From Gossypium raimondii (lineage: Eukaryota; Streptophyta; Magnoliopsida; Malvales; Malvaceae): a DNA stretch of 64,000 nt. A model generated the notes under the pieces. That model was not told where the DNA came from. It did no database searches and saw only the letters and a program-made list of their open reading frames with translations. The stretch is taken from NCBI RefSeq assembly GCF_025698545.1, contig NC_068569.1:14198001-14262000 (forward strand), in the 5' to 3' direction. The position numbers were made by a program, and so were the translations under genes. Shown here piece after piece: positions 23,800 through 36,611 of the stretch (within the stretch, counting starts at the first letter, position 1; every line of letters begins with the position of its first letter).

Positions 23800-26249
23800 A
23801 TGGCTGACAATGGTAGGACCCCCATTATTAAGCATTATTATGCTTTTGATTTCCTTTGGTTTCCCTGATTCACTTTTTCTGTCGGATTCTGGTTTCTTGT
23901 TTCAGTTACTTGTTTTTCCTTTTTTTTGCGAAAATTATTTGAATTGCAGTTTCTGTTGAAGAGTTCTTGGCCACTGCAGTCGATGCAGCAAAGAAAGCCG
24001 GCGAGGTTCATTCAAAATTCCATTTCTTTTTCTTTTTTACTTTCTTATTTTCTTGTATTGCTATTTTACTTCATTGATCTGTTCAATCTAAGTCTCTTAC
24101 CTTTTTCTTGGTCTTTAATGATTTTGTAGATAATCCGTAAAGGGTTTTATCAGACCAAGCATGTGGAGCATAAAGGCCAGGTCTTAATATATTTCCATCT
24201 CAAAACTTTGATTAAACCATATTTTTGTTTTCATTTTATGTTCCCCCATTTCTGGTTAGTTGCCATGAAATCCATGTTCGATGAAAAATGCATTATAATG
24301 ATTAATGCTAAAGGATTAGTGAGGTTCAACCATTCATTGGTTGGTACCAGAGTTTTATTAACTAATCTTCCTATAGGTTGTTTTTAAGTACATTTCAAAT
24401 TGGTTCCTCTGTTAACTATTCAAATCTTTTAAGTCTTGCCAAAAGTAGACACCGCTACTTTCCTATGTAGAATTGGAAATGACTACTTAAAAGTTCTCTT
24501 TTTACCTAAATTCAGGTCGATTTGGTCACTGAGACCGATAAGGCATGTGAAGATCTTGTGTTTAACCATCTTAAGCTGCATTACCCTTCTCACAAGGTTT
24601 GCGCTTTTTCACAATTCTCTTACCATTTATCTATCAAGATTAAAAGTAAATTTGAGCTTAAGAGATAATCTGGTTTTTCTCAGTAATCATCTTTTCTGAT
24701 TTTCCATAGTTGATATTTGTTGTAGTTTATTGGGGAAGAAACTACCGCGGCTTACGGTACATCAGAGCTTACGGATGAGCCTACCTGGATAGTTGATCCT
24801 CTTGATGGAACAACTAATTTTGTCCACGGGTAATAGCTTTTCCTTGAATCGTGTCTTGTTTCATTTATAAAGTCATTTTCATGTTTCTATTGTTTCAACC
24901 CTGCAGGTTTCCCTTTGTCTGTGTCTCCATTGGTCTTACCCTTGGAAAGGTTCCTACAGTTGGTGTTGTTTACAATCCATTAATGGATGAGGTTAGATTT
25001 TTCTCTTCACGTCATTGAAGTTTGCTGGAATAAGGCCTTGTTTGGAACGAAGGATGGAAAGAAGTGAGGATGGAAAATTTGTTAATCTAATGGTTAAGCT
25101 ACAAAGTAGGAATGTGGTTATGAATCTTAACCATTTTATTAACAAATTTACCTTCCTTCGTGCCAAGCAAAGTCTTGTATCTTCTGTTAAGTGCTAAATA
25201 AACATTTCTGGCTTCATGATATGCAGCTCTTTACCGGTATACTTGGGAAAGGTGCTTTTCTCAATGGATCTCCTATTAGAGGTGAATCCGGTGATCTTGA
25301 TGTATGGGTCTCAAATGTCATTTCAATTTTCAAGTGAATGTCTAAAAGCTGAAGCCTTTGTTTCCTGAAAATTTGCAGTGTCATCTCAAACAGAACTTGT
25401 GAAGTCTCTCCTTGCAACAGAGGTGTGAACATTCTTCTGTGTCAAAATCCCGAGCTTAGTCCTTTTTCTTTGTTGGTTGAAACTGAACATGAAATTTCTG
25501 CCTCAAAATTCCAATCCCATTTTACAGTATTATCTCATTATTACTAGGAGATTGTTATTGAATAGTGTTAGGCTAACTGACACAATAAAGTTGTCCTTCT
25601 TGGCAAGCATGTAAAAGTTTGATCCAATTTTGTTCAATTGAGCAGCCTGGAACAAAACGAGACACACCAACTGTGGATGCTACTACAAATAGAATCAATA
25701 ACTTACTTTTCAAGGTAAAACCAAAGCTGAGCCCAGATTCTTTTTTTTTTTTTGTTACCATGTGTTGAAATCCATAATTACTTCCTCTGATTAACAGGTG
25801 AGATCAGTCCGGATGAGCGGTTCATGTGCATTGAATCTTTGTGGAATTGCATGCGGAAGGCTTGACCTGTTTTATGAACTTGGATACGGTGGTCCATGGT
25901 ATGCTTTTGATCATTTCGATATTTTACGGAGTTACAATATTCACTACACGATTGACACAGTGTGCCTCTATGATCAGGGATGTCGCAGCTGGCGTTTTAA
26001 TGGTTAAAGAAGCTGGGGGCCTCGTGTATGAGCCGTAAGTAGCTAACATGGTTGACGATGCACTTTCAATTTTCTTCCGAATCTAATGTTTGCACTATAA
26101 GTTGAAGCCTTTAAAGGTTTGTTTCATCTAATGATGGTTGTGTTGTTGTGTCCATCAGGTTTGGCAAAGATTTCGACATCACAGTTCCACAGGTCGCCGC
26201 TTCGAATCCGTTCTTGAAAGATGCATTCCTTGAGGCTTTGCAGCATTGA
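23800..26249 (+). CDS. VTC4: inositol monophosphatase / L-galactose-1-phosphate phosphatase
   Basis: Mg-dependent phosphatase of the IMP family. Plant VTC4/IMP1 dephosphorylates myo-inositol phosphate and L-galactose 1-phosphate, linking inositol and ascorbate synthesis (family knowledge). Twelve exons join in phase: 23800-23812, 23950-24005, 24130-24180, 24516-24596, 24726-24829, 24907-24991, 25227-25281, 25379-25422, 25646-25714, 25798-25898, 25978-26034 and 26159-26249. They give 268 residues (the Arabidopsis protein has about 270). Metal-binding motifs are intact: GEET (exon 5), [15 protein letters not shown] (exons 5-6) and PWDVAAG (split between exons 10 and 11). Other signatures are [22 protein letters not shown] and [18 protein letters not shown]. 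Exon 1 has only 13 coding bases. The protein has no targeting peptide, so it is cytosolic. Confidence 0.95.
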
Positions 26250-28998
26250 TAATCTCCTCATAGTCCTGAAATTGCCTCTACTTGATATGATATATCTTAG
26301 CTTATTTTTGTTATTGTTGTAATTGGTCAAAGATTCCTTTCAGGGATAAATGTGGGTTTAGAAACATTAATGATTCTTGGAATAGGCATGGTCCTCCCTG
26401 ACCGGTGGCAGACAGATTATTTTGTAGAATCCAGTTGATATTAAATCTCACAAGGTTGGCAGATACAATGAAGAAAAAGAAAAACATTTTGGGGAATCTA
26501 CCAGCCCAATTTAATGAAAAACCCTTTAGACCACCTTCAGCTTGATGTAGACCAGGTGGGCCTGGTGGGCATCCTCCAGAATTGTTGGTCCCTCACTGCC
26601 AGTTCAATAAGGATTAAGATTTCAGAAGAATACCCAAATAAATATATATTAAAACGAAATTATTATTTTTTATTAGCTGGTATTTATCTTATTAAATGAT
26701 AATAGACAAGAGTGTGAAAATGTTTTTTTCACCGCACATTAGGCCATTAGCAAATCAAAGTCTGGATGGATGTCCATAGTTTAGATGTGGCCCTTTCTCA
26801 AAGGTCATGGTCTACTACCCCTCATATAATTTATTATTAGTACCATCACCTTATTTATTCTCATAATTTTGTCCTTGTCGGGCTTGAGTTGGACAATTGC
26901 TATTTTCAAATTCAAAGGCAAAATCCATCAGAATCAGTGAGAAGTCAGGATATATCAATTAATATGTCATTTATTAGTCGTCCTGTCCTGCCATGCAATT
27001 TGCTTACCCCCCATCCCCCCCCCCCCCCTTTTTTCTAAAGAAGTTTCCTCCCACACCAATCAATAAACAAGCTGTTTTGCAATGATATACCTACCATTAA
27101 GCAATTGCAGGTGGGTTTAGTTTCCAAAACCGACCATATCTATTTGAAGTTTGTTTTTTAGATAAAATTATCCGTGGGCTCAATCATCTACTAGCCTGCA
27201 GATTTTATCTGTTGATTTATTTTGACAATCTCTTCCTTTGTAACTCTCTATGATTTATGATTATATACTCTTATCCGTATCCCTTTTAACCCTAAACCCA
27301 AAATAGCTAATTGACTTTGACTCATAACCTCTCGATATGTATTTCGTAATGACTTGCTGGTTGCATTAATTATTGTCCGTCTTTTAAAATATTGTATTTT
27401 TCGACTGATATTTGATGTTAAAATATTGTAGCCCCGCATTCAAGTCTCCATTGCTGATGATATGGATGCTCCAAAGAGATGCTGAAGCTGCGCTCATCTT
27501 GCTTTCCCTAGAAGAACTGCTCCATTCAACTTTTTTAGTCAAATACGCGTAATCATGCATCACACCTTCACATAAGTTTTAGTTCAACCAATATCATCAA
27601 CTTTGCTTCTTTACTACTACTACTACTACTAGTCTACTACTATTGCTATTATAGTCTCCAAACGCTTGTAAACGACTGATTAATTAATCTCTCAATATAT
27701 TTATTTTTTAAACTAAGTATTCTCTATATTTATTTGACAGTTTAATCATTTTAAAATTCGGATTCAAAATTAAATTCTTTCCTAACAATCCTATGTACAA
27801 TATACATACATATATATATTATACATAAAATATGCTAATAAGAGTGGTTAGGGTGCTAAACAACTCAGCATGTCGTATAATTGGCTGCACAATATTGCAC
27901 ATAATATAAATATAAATAGTACTAGCTAGTACAATATCTACCAATATATAATATATATGCATTAAGATATGATATATGTTTTAAATAAAAGAAATGAGTC
28001 TATTATATACATATAAAGTGCGCTTTTTCAAGCTTTGGCAGCTCTAATATCAATATATGCACCTCATCCTAAACTTTGTGTTTCTATAGAGAGAATAGGC
28101 TTGATTTATATGATATATATTACAATTTTAAGGACTTAAACATAACTAAATAAATTTACATTGTCTTTACCATAAGAAAATGAAAAGTTAAGAGTAGTGT
28201 TCCGTCTTGAGTGAAATTTGAAGCTCTGTTTATGACTTTTAAGTAAAGCAAAATTTGGATAAGGTTGAATTTATTAGAAGAATAAGTCAAAATTTGTTGT
28301 TAATGGATGATAAGTTGATTAATGCTTAAAAAGGGCATTTGACATAATTTTCTCAGGAGTAAAAAAAAAGAAAAAAAAGAGAGGGAAACTCAGAGCTGTA
28401 CCTGCCGCCACATGGTTAGCAGTTAAAATAGTTTTTTACCAAGTCCCATTTTGGCATATTTGGGTTCAACTAATAAATTGGCAGGCGGCCATAGTTGAGA
28501 AAAAATGGGCATTGGAGTTTGATTCGAAACACGTGGGCATGGCTCATGCCTCACGGCTGTGACCACCGTCACACCTGAGCTGACCAGATCTCACCACCCA
28601 CCCACCTTTCCTATTATTTTGCTTTAATTATGGTTTAATCCCTTTGCTATATAAAATTTCAAGAGCAATAGGGACTAAAACTAGAATTAAACTAGGGTTT
28701 ATGCTTTTAAGAAAGTTTTGGGCCCACAGGAAAGGAGCACGTGTTACTTTATTTGGGACGACCGTTTCACTTTATTTAACTTTTACACAAACCAAGCGGG
28801 AGCAGATAGATAGGCAAAGAAACCAAATCCACAGCAGTGCCTTTCACCCTCTGCCCAATAAATACATAAATCGACCCTCCAACCCTCTTAGCTAACTTTG
28901 AAATGAATTTCTCTTAACCACCAAACCACTGTTCGAATTTGCATTAACTCTTGCTGTTGCTTCTTCAACTCTCATTTTATTGTCTCTGAAAAAGAGAA
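26250..28998. other. long spacer before the ARM gene
   Basis: Contains a C run (about 27007-27028), a short ACT microsatellite near 27617 and very AT-rich sequence (27660-28020). No gene or RNA is seen. A CACGTG G-box lies near 28738 and an AT-rich TATA-like stretch at 28856-28870, 130-145 bp before the ARM start codon. Confidence 0.4.
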
Positions 28999-30615
28999 AT
29001 GGTTTCTGTTGGAGATTCCAGTTCAAGCAGGTCTCCGTTGGGTCGAAACATTTGCACTCAAGGTTCGGCTTCGACTTCGACGGCTAAAAACGACCGACAC
29101 ACAACTGGTCGTTCCATGCGTACGATACGCTCCAATTTCTACCAAAACGACGACAGCAGCTGCTCCTTTACTAGCTCCGTCCCCCAAAGGTCCGGATGTG
29201 TCTCCGAAAACCTCACCGAATCCGTCATCGACATGCGTCTCGGTCAACTGGCTTCCAAGAGCAACGCCAAATCTGTTAAGTCCGACTCAGAAACCGAGGG
29301 CTTTTTAGACATTTCTCAAGCCTTCAGCGATTTCTCGGCTTGTAGCAGCGACATCTCCGGTGAGTTGCAGCGGTTGGCTACCTTGCCCTCGCTCGAAAAC
29401 GCCTTGGTAAATGAGAGCGGCAATGGAGCTGTGTGTGAACCGGAGCCGTGCCAAGGCTTTCTGCAGAGAGAGAATTTCTCGACGGAAATTATCGAGAGTA
29501 TTTCACCGGAGGATCTTCAACCGACGGTCAAGATCTGCATCGACGGCCTCCAATCACCGTCCATTGCCGTGAAGCGATCGGCTGCGGCTAAGCTGAGACT
29601 GCTAGCGAAGAACCGCGTGGATAACCGTGAGTTAATCGGAGAATCCGGTGCGATCCCTGCTCTCACTTCGCTCCTTCGGAACACCGATCCATGGACTCAA
29701 GAGCACGCAGTGACCGCGTTGCTAAATTTGTCTCTTTTCGAAGCGAACAAAGACCGAATTATAAATGCTGGAGCTATAAAATCATTAGTGTATGTTCTCA
29801 AGACGGGAACCGAAACCTCCAAGCAAAACGCGGCCTGTGCACTTCTGAGCTTAGCTTTGATCGAGGAAAACAAGGCTTCAATTGGAGCATGCGGGGCGAT
29901 ACCACCTCTGGTATCCCTTCTTATTAACGGATCCAACAGAGGCAAGAAAGATGCACTAACAACCCTTTATAAGCTGTGTTCGGCCAGGCAGAACAAAGAA
30001 AGGGCGGTTAGTGCGGGTGCAGTTAGGCCCTTGGTGGGGATGGTAGGCGAGCAAGGGACCGGAATGGAAGAGAAGGCGATGGTTGTCCTCAGTAGCTTGG
30101 CAGGAATTGAGGAAGGAAGGGAAGCTATCGTTGAGGAAGGTGGGATTGCGGCACTGGTGGAGGCGATTGAGGATGGGTCTACCAAGGGGAAGGAGTTCGC
30201 GGTGTTGACACTGTTGCAGGTGTGTGCTGATAGCATTAGGAATCGGGGGTTGCTTGTTAGGGAAGGTGGGATCCCTCCTCTTGTGGCTCTTTCTCAGACT
30301 GGGAGTGCTAAGGCTAAGCATAAGGTAATTCTAGTTGATGTTTGATTTACTTGTGTTTGGATGAAGATAATGTAATTGATTGATTCTTTCTAATCACAAT
30401 GCTGTTTTTAGTTGATTGAATTGCTTTGATTGATTAAGTAATTGCACTTGGATGATCAGAACTGAGAACGTTTAGTTTTGCATCAAATCTAACCATGCGT
30501 TTGTTTGCTTCATTTTAACAACCAACGTATTTGTTGAATGTTAATTTTGCAGGCTGAAACTCTTCTTAGGTACCTAAGAGAATCCAGACAAGAGCCTTTG
30601 TGTTTCAGTCCTTAG
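28999..30615 (+). CDS. armadillo-repeat protein (PUB4/At4g16490-like, no U-box)
   Basis: Exons 28999-30324 and 30553-30615 encode 462 residues. The N-terminal ~165 residues are Ser-rich and low-complexity, with [26 protein letters not shown] near 102-127. The C-terminal part is a run of armadillo repeats with [59 protein letters not shown] and [14 protein letters not shown], one repeat about every 41 residues. Such proteins are often labelled U-box domain-containing protein 4, but no U-box (about 70 residues with CPI.DPV-type sequence) is present, so no E3 activity should be inferred. It is probably a protein-interaction scaffold. The second exon adds only 20 residues ending CFSP. Confidence 0.92.
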
Positions 30616-31813
30616 AGAAGAGAAGAGATGAGAACTTTAATTAGTAATTGAGGTACTTAGACCAGGTTATTGATTTATTTATTTATTTGTATAGGGAGTG
30701 TTCTGATGGTTTGTACAGTGTGGTTGAGTTGAACAAGTACAAAAGACAATTTAAAGGAGGCTAGTCTGCAAGAGACTGACTTTGAGCTTACTTGTATTGA
30801 TTAGGTTTTGGGGTTTTTTTTGTCCCTTTTATTTTTGACTTGTGTTCTCAAGGTTTGACTTGTGGATTTTGGGTTATTTTCCTTATGTTTTGTCTGAGTG
30901 ACCCAAAATTCTATTGCATAGATCTACTGGGTATTGATTGTCTTTCTGCATAGTGAATATGGACTATGGAGAATATGTTAATGTGATGTGATCTGCATCC
31001 AAGCAGTTTTTTTTTTTTTTTATCATCTCAGCTTGTAGCTCAAGCCTTCTGTAATGGAGACGATTGTATTAGGTTTTGCATAAAGTTGCCTAAGGATGGC
31101 ATACGATAAACTTTCTGTTCTTGTACTTGTTGATCATCTCTAGCACCTTGTGTGATTAATAAACATTTCTCCTCAAGTTCTTGGTTGTCAGATAGAGATG
31201 TACATAGCATGTTATACATGGCATCAACATTCGAGACCTGCAGAATGAAGGAAGAATGTATAGCATATGGTTTTCATTTCCAAGCTGCCAAGGGGATTGA
31301 TGCAGTATTGTCGAGGGACTGTATTTTGCATTAGGTGGATGCATATTGCGACATCTTAGGACCCTTGATCTTCTCCAATTTGGTGTAAAGTCGTTTCAAC
31401 TATATGGGAGATTCACTTTCTTTTTGGTTCTTTTGTGTTATTATCATGTATTAGCTGGCAGGAGCGTGTTTTGTCCTACTGTACAAAGGATTGTGAACTT
31501 GTAATTGATGGTCTAATCTATGCATTCCAGTAAATGATTAATCAAGAAGCATAAGTGTTGGCATCTGTTCTGGTTTTGTGTCCTACTGTAAAAAGTGACT
31601 GCAACGTATAAATTAAAAACCAAGAAATTGTTTTGTATTTGTAAAGTCCTAGTGTTTGTTGATTATTAAGATTCTGTTACAGCATTTATGAATGGACAAT
31701 AAAATAAAAACCAACATGGGGATTTGGACAATACTTATAGAAGCAATCTTGATCTTGGAAGGCTAAGGCCCAACTAGAAATAGTAAAAGCCTAGCAATTA
31801 GACCGGCCGGCGG
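30616..31813. other. spacer between ARM gene and transporter pseudogene
   Basis: 3' UTR of the ARM gene, a T tract near 31006-31021, then ordinary sequence. Short open frames at 31152-31344 are on opposite strands over the same bases and are not called. Confidence 0.4.
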
Positions 31814-33945
31814 TTACTCTTTAGACTTCTTCTTCCTAAATGCTTTGGGCTTGAACCCAGTCTCCAGCAGCTTCTCAACCTCCTTGAACGACAGTCCCTT
31901 AGTTTCAGGTACAAAGACGTAGATGCAAGTAATCCCAATCACAGAAACCCAGTAAAGAGGAGGAAGGTGCCAGCGGAACCAAGAGCCTTGGTTAAGGTTA
32001 AGAAAGACTCGCTGACTATGAGATTGGAGACCCAGTTGGAAACTGCGGCTAGCCCTCCACAGAGACCTCTGTACTTTAGTGGATAAATCTTGGAGTTGAC
32101 AACCCATGGCACGGTTCCCATCCCAGGGGAGAAGGAAATGATGTACAATCCCAGCAGTATGACTGCCAGGAACCCAATTTTGCTTGGGCAACCATCCTTG
32201 AACCAAGTACGATGTTTCCGCTGACATGCATTCTTCATATCTTTCGTCACTGCCAGACATGCTCCTGGGGCATACTGAACATATGGATTTTGATGCATTA
32301 ATGGATGTGTCTAATGTGCAAGGAAATGGAGAGGTGTGGATATACTTACTTCATTTACCGCATTAGCACAGAAACCACATTCGACTTTCAAGCAAGACAT
32401 GCAGTTCCATGATGGTGCATTAGCAGCCGACTTAAAACTTGGACACGTAGCATTTGCATCGAATTGCGTGGATTCCAACATGTTAAGCTGCGGGGACCGG
32501 ATGGCGGCCTGCTAGAACACCACGGTTAAGGCTAAAAGGCATGTAATGATACCCATCATTGAAATCAACATCATCTTCCTCCTCCCGTATCTGTCGACAA
32601 AAAACATGCTCACCACAGACCCAAGCGCGTTAAGACCAGATGTGACAAGAGAAAGGGCCATTGCCGTCTTGTTTGATGCGAACCCCGCGAACTGAACTAT
32701 CATCGGGCTGTAATACATCACTGTGTTGATGCCTGAAAATTGCTAAGCCACCTGAACTTTCACCCCAGCATACAGCCCCTTTCGGACTACCACATTTCCA
32801 ATTTCACCTTTCAACTTTTGCATCAGACTGTCTCCAATGGCATGTTCATCAGCTTTTTCAGCCTCTACAGAGATTCTCAAGGCATTAATCTCTTCTAAAA
32901 CTTCGTCAGCAGGATAAAGTTTTTCTAGTATGGACTTGGCCTCTTCGACCTTGTTCTGAAGAGTGAAACATAATAATAAACAATATATCATCACCATTAT
33001 TATTGTTGCCTAATCACATCAATCAGGACAAGAGTTAAACCTGTCTGTAAAGCCATCTAGGAGACTCGGGGAGTGTGAGCATCAAGATGAACTGAACCAA
33101 GGCGGGGAGTCCAGCTACTCCAAGCATCCAACGTCAGGTTCGAGGAGCCTGAAACACAATGAAAGTGGTACTTTCAAGTTGAGCCAATAAGAGATGATAA
33201 ATTTTGAACTGTAATGATTAAATATGACATACATGAGTGAAGGCCAGATTGATTAGGTAAGCCAGAAACTGGCCACCTGTAATTAGCAAGCCATTGGTGC
33301 TAACAAGTGCCCCTCGGATTCTAGTAGGGGAAGCTTCCGAAATATAAACAGGTGCTGTCATGGAAGCCATTCCGACTCCAAAACCAACAAAAATCTTTCC
33401 CAGAGTAATCATCCATTGAGCCATAGCCACAGCCATCACTATGGAACCCACGAAGAAAAGAACACCAGCAACCAAAATCGACACTCCTCTCCCGAACCTG
33501 TCATTCATCCACCCTCCAATTCCAGCTCCAAATATAGCACCTGCTACTTCCATACTCAAAATGGTTTCCTGCATCATCAACTAATCAAGCGATATTCCCT
33601 TTCTTTAATTTATCTCCCCTACAAGAACTCGGTAAATCACTATCTAACCTGTAGCCATGTTTTCTTATCAACTTCCTCAAAGTCCTCTTTGATGTAAAGT
33701 AGAGCACCAGATATCACCCCTGCAATCCAAACATTAATGACTACATACATTATACATATACAACACCATTAATGTTACAAATGAACATGTAGCATCATAT
33801 GTTATTTACCAGTGTCATAACCAAATAGAAGCCCTCTAATAACAGCCGACAATGCAAGCTTCATAATGTAAGGAGTCTTCCATGTCGTCCTCCAGCACTC
33901 AGTAAACTCCGTCTTGTCTGCTTTTGCGACACCACCTTCACCCAT
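31814..33945 (-). pseudogene. inositol transporter (INT2/INT4-type, major facilitator) pseudogene
   Basis: The exon-intron structure of a plant H+/myo-inositol symporter is preserved: 33945-33810, 33719-33649, 33568-33233, 33148-33041, 32955-32350 and 32274-31814, all with good splice sites. Recognisable parts are GLLFGYDTG, GGWMNDRFGRG, the Cys-rich loop (ECGFCAN) specific to the INT2/INT4 branch, VPWVVNS and VPETKGLSF. Four disabling changes are seen: TGA for Trp at 33134-33136, TAG for Gln at 32743-32745, TAG for Tyr at 32512-32514, and a one-base deletion near 31945-31950. The conserved AGIGG before LLFGYD is also altered to AVIRG. The splice sites being intact suggests recent decay. A 5.5 kb MULE begins 338 bp upstream of the start codon. 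Confidence 0.92.
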
Positions 33946-34697
33946 GTTGTCCCAACAGGCAAAACGAAATTTCCTTGTATTGAAAATAAACAAAAAAAAT
34001 TAGGTAAGAAATCGTGCCAGTTTGGATCAGCCATGAAAGTAATGCAAGCTTAATACCAAAAGAGTCCCCCAGAGATTCGGCTAGTTAAAATGCAATGAAG
34101 ATTTGTGTTATAATTAATCCTAAGCTTTGAGTTAAAATTGTTTTCGTGGTTAATTAAATTAAATAGCTGAGATTTGAATGTGGTTAAAATGGAAGTGGGA
34201 AGCTATCCTAACAGTCTCTTATACAGTTCCCTTGTCTTAATTTAACTAATTTTGTTTACCATATTTAGAGTAGTAAATTGTAGGACCATTTTACCATTAA
34301 AGGCTTGTTTCCAACTTTATTTATGGAAATGGGCCAATTTTTTCATTATTTATTGGAAAGGGCTAATTTTAGCAAAACGCGTCCTTGGGGGAGCGATTTT
34401 GCCATATCAGCACAAAACGCGCCCACGTGGACGGGCTTGCTGATGTGGCAAAATCGCTCCCCTAGAGACGCGTTTTAGCATGTGTTTTTTTCCCCAACGG
34501 CTATTTGATTTTTTGACCGTTAGGGGGTCCAATGATAAAAAACCCTATAAAACCCCTCCTATTTTTTCACACATTATTTCTTCAAATTTCTCTCAAATTT
34601 CTCAAAGCTCTCTTTAATTTTGATAAAAAAGCTCTCTTTAATTTTTTTTCTGAATTAGTATTTTTTATAATTTCAAAAATATTTGATCGTGTTAGCA

Positions 34698-36611
34698 ATG
34701 GCCGGGGAATTAATTCGTCTCGATCATAAACATATCTCCGTCGAACAAATGAGAATGATAAGGGTTAATTTTAATTTTTCAATATTATTTAATATTTTTC
34801 ATTTATGTAATTTTAATTAATTTTTATTTTATAATTTTTTATCACAGTCTGTAGATCGGGTGTTACAATGCTATATTCGTAATATCTCTGGTCCTCCATC
34901 ACCGTTGATAGAGAATTATTTGCGGGAAGTAAGTTTTTGGCACGTGGCCACTATAGGCCGGAGGTGCAAGTTGGACCCGAAACTCATCAGTGTGTTGATA
35001 GAGAGGTGGAGACCCGAGACGCATACATTATATCTTCCATGCGGAGAGTGTGCCATCTCTTTGGAGGACGTGCAGTTACAATTGGGATTGTCGATGGATG
35101 GGTCCGCACTCATCGAGTCCGTTCAATCTGCTGATTGGGGAGTCGTATGTTACTATCTTTTGGGTACGATTTCGGATAATATTTAAGAAGGTGGGATCGA
35201 GATGAGCCAGTTACGAGACACATTCCCGGAGCCGAGGAATGATTCGATTGAAGTAGAAAGAATACGATATGCTTGGGCATACATTCTTGAGATGATCGGA
35301 GGTTATTTGATGTCGGACTTGTCACGAAACCTCGTACACCTAAGGTGGCTGTTGAAACTTATTGATTTTAAAGCAGCTGGCGAATCTAGTTGGGGGTCTG
35401 CCATGTTGGCAATATTGTACCGGGAGATTTGCTGGGCGACGCCACCAACTTAAGCCAAAATCGAAGGTTGACTATCACTACTACAATCATGAGTTTGGTT
35501 TCATTTTCTATTTTTACGTCATCGAGTGGACCACCCATATACATTCTCACTCATAACAAGGTAAAAATTATATTAGATTTTACAATTATTACATAGATTT
35601 AAAATATAATTGTATGCTAAAAATTTATTTAATTAGGTGGAACCATTCGACAAGTTATGTTGGAATACCTACCGCTCTTGAAGATATACGACTTCTATTA
35701 GACCAACGGTCGAAATCGCAAGTAAGTATTAAATAAAATATATATACATAAAATAGTTATTTCATATTTAGTATTTAGTATTATGTATATAACTAATATT
35801 TTTATCATGTTCATATAGCTTCAATGGACACCATACGAGGATACGAAAATTCGGGCAGTAGTTCTAGATGAATTCTTTCAAAATCTGAACATTTGGCATG
35901 TGAAAGTCCCATTGGTCAACTATGCTACTGTGGAGATGCACCAGACAGATAGAATGTTGTGGCATTTAGATTTTGGCAACCGATTCCCGTGGCACCTGAG
36001 GTGCTCGATGATGAGTACAAAATTGCATTACGACAATAGAATAAGAATTTGCCAGTATCCTGGTCGAAATATATCGAAATGTGGGAAAATCGGTATGATC
36101 ATATACCTACTCAAGAACCGATCATCGTTCTAGAGTTAGCGTACGTGCCAGATTACATGCCATGGTTTAGGATCCATGGCAAGCCATATTTACTGTCGGA
36201 AGAGCAGAGGTGTCAGCAAATTCATGTTGAAAGGGAACGATGGGGCCATTTAAATCCAAGGAGAAGGGATGACGGCACGGGCCTATCAACAGCGCCCACA
36301 AAATCACCGGACCCAATGCCTTAACCGATGACACCCACATTACAGCCTCTTCATATTATACCATGTGCATATTCTAGCCCTTATATGTTTCCTTTTTTCC
36401 AGTCCTATGCCAAGTTGGAATGCATGGTCCGGTGCATCTCCTTTCCCGATGACTCTAACTCAACCAATGATATATACACCGCCATTGCAGGAGGGATCGC
36501 ACGAGGCGCCATCGGAGAGCTCTTCTCATTACCAATCCCTATCGCCTTATGGGATTCAAACACACCCGCCATAGGTGATGCAAACACCACTGAAAATCCT
36601 GATCAGTTGTG
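34698..36611 (+). pseudogene. plant mobile domain (PMD, MAIN-like) protein, decayed
   Basis: Starts at ATG 34698 (MAGELIRLDHKHISVEQMRM), followed by a short intron, then CYIRNISGPPSPLIENYLR, FWHVATIGRRCKLDPKLISV, ERWRPETHTLYLPCGECA and LQLGLSMDG, the signature of the aminotransferase-like PMD family (PF10536) found in MAIN/MAIL proteins. Homology continues through about 35202-35455 (VERIRYAWAYILEMIGGYL), 35640-36320 (YIEMWENRYDHIP, MPWFRIHGKPYLL) and a Pro/Ser-rich tail near 36490-36580. It needs several frame changes and passes stops, including TAA at 35184-35186 and one near 35452. It is cargo of the surrounding MULE. Such PMD copies occur in many plant transposons; host MAIN/MAIL proteins act in silencing (family knowledge). 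Confidence 0.88.

Noticed and set aside
28999-30615. U-box E3 ligase annotation.
   Set aside because: Only armadillo repeats are present; no U-box sequence is found in the 462 residues.
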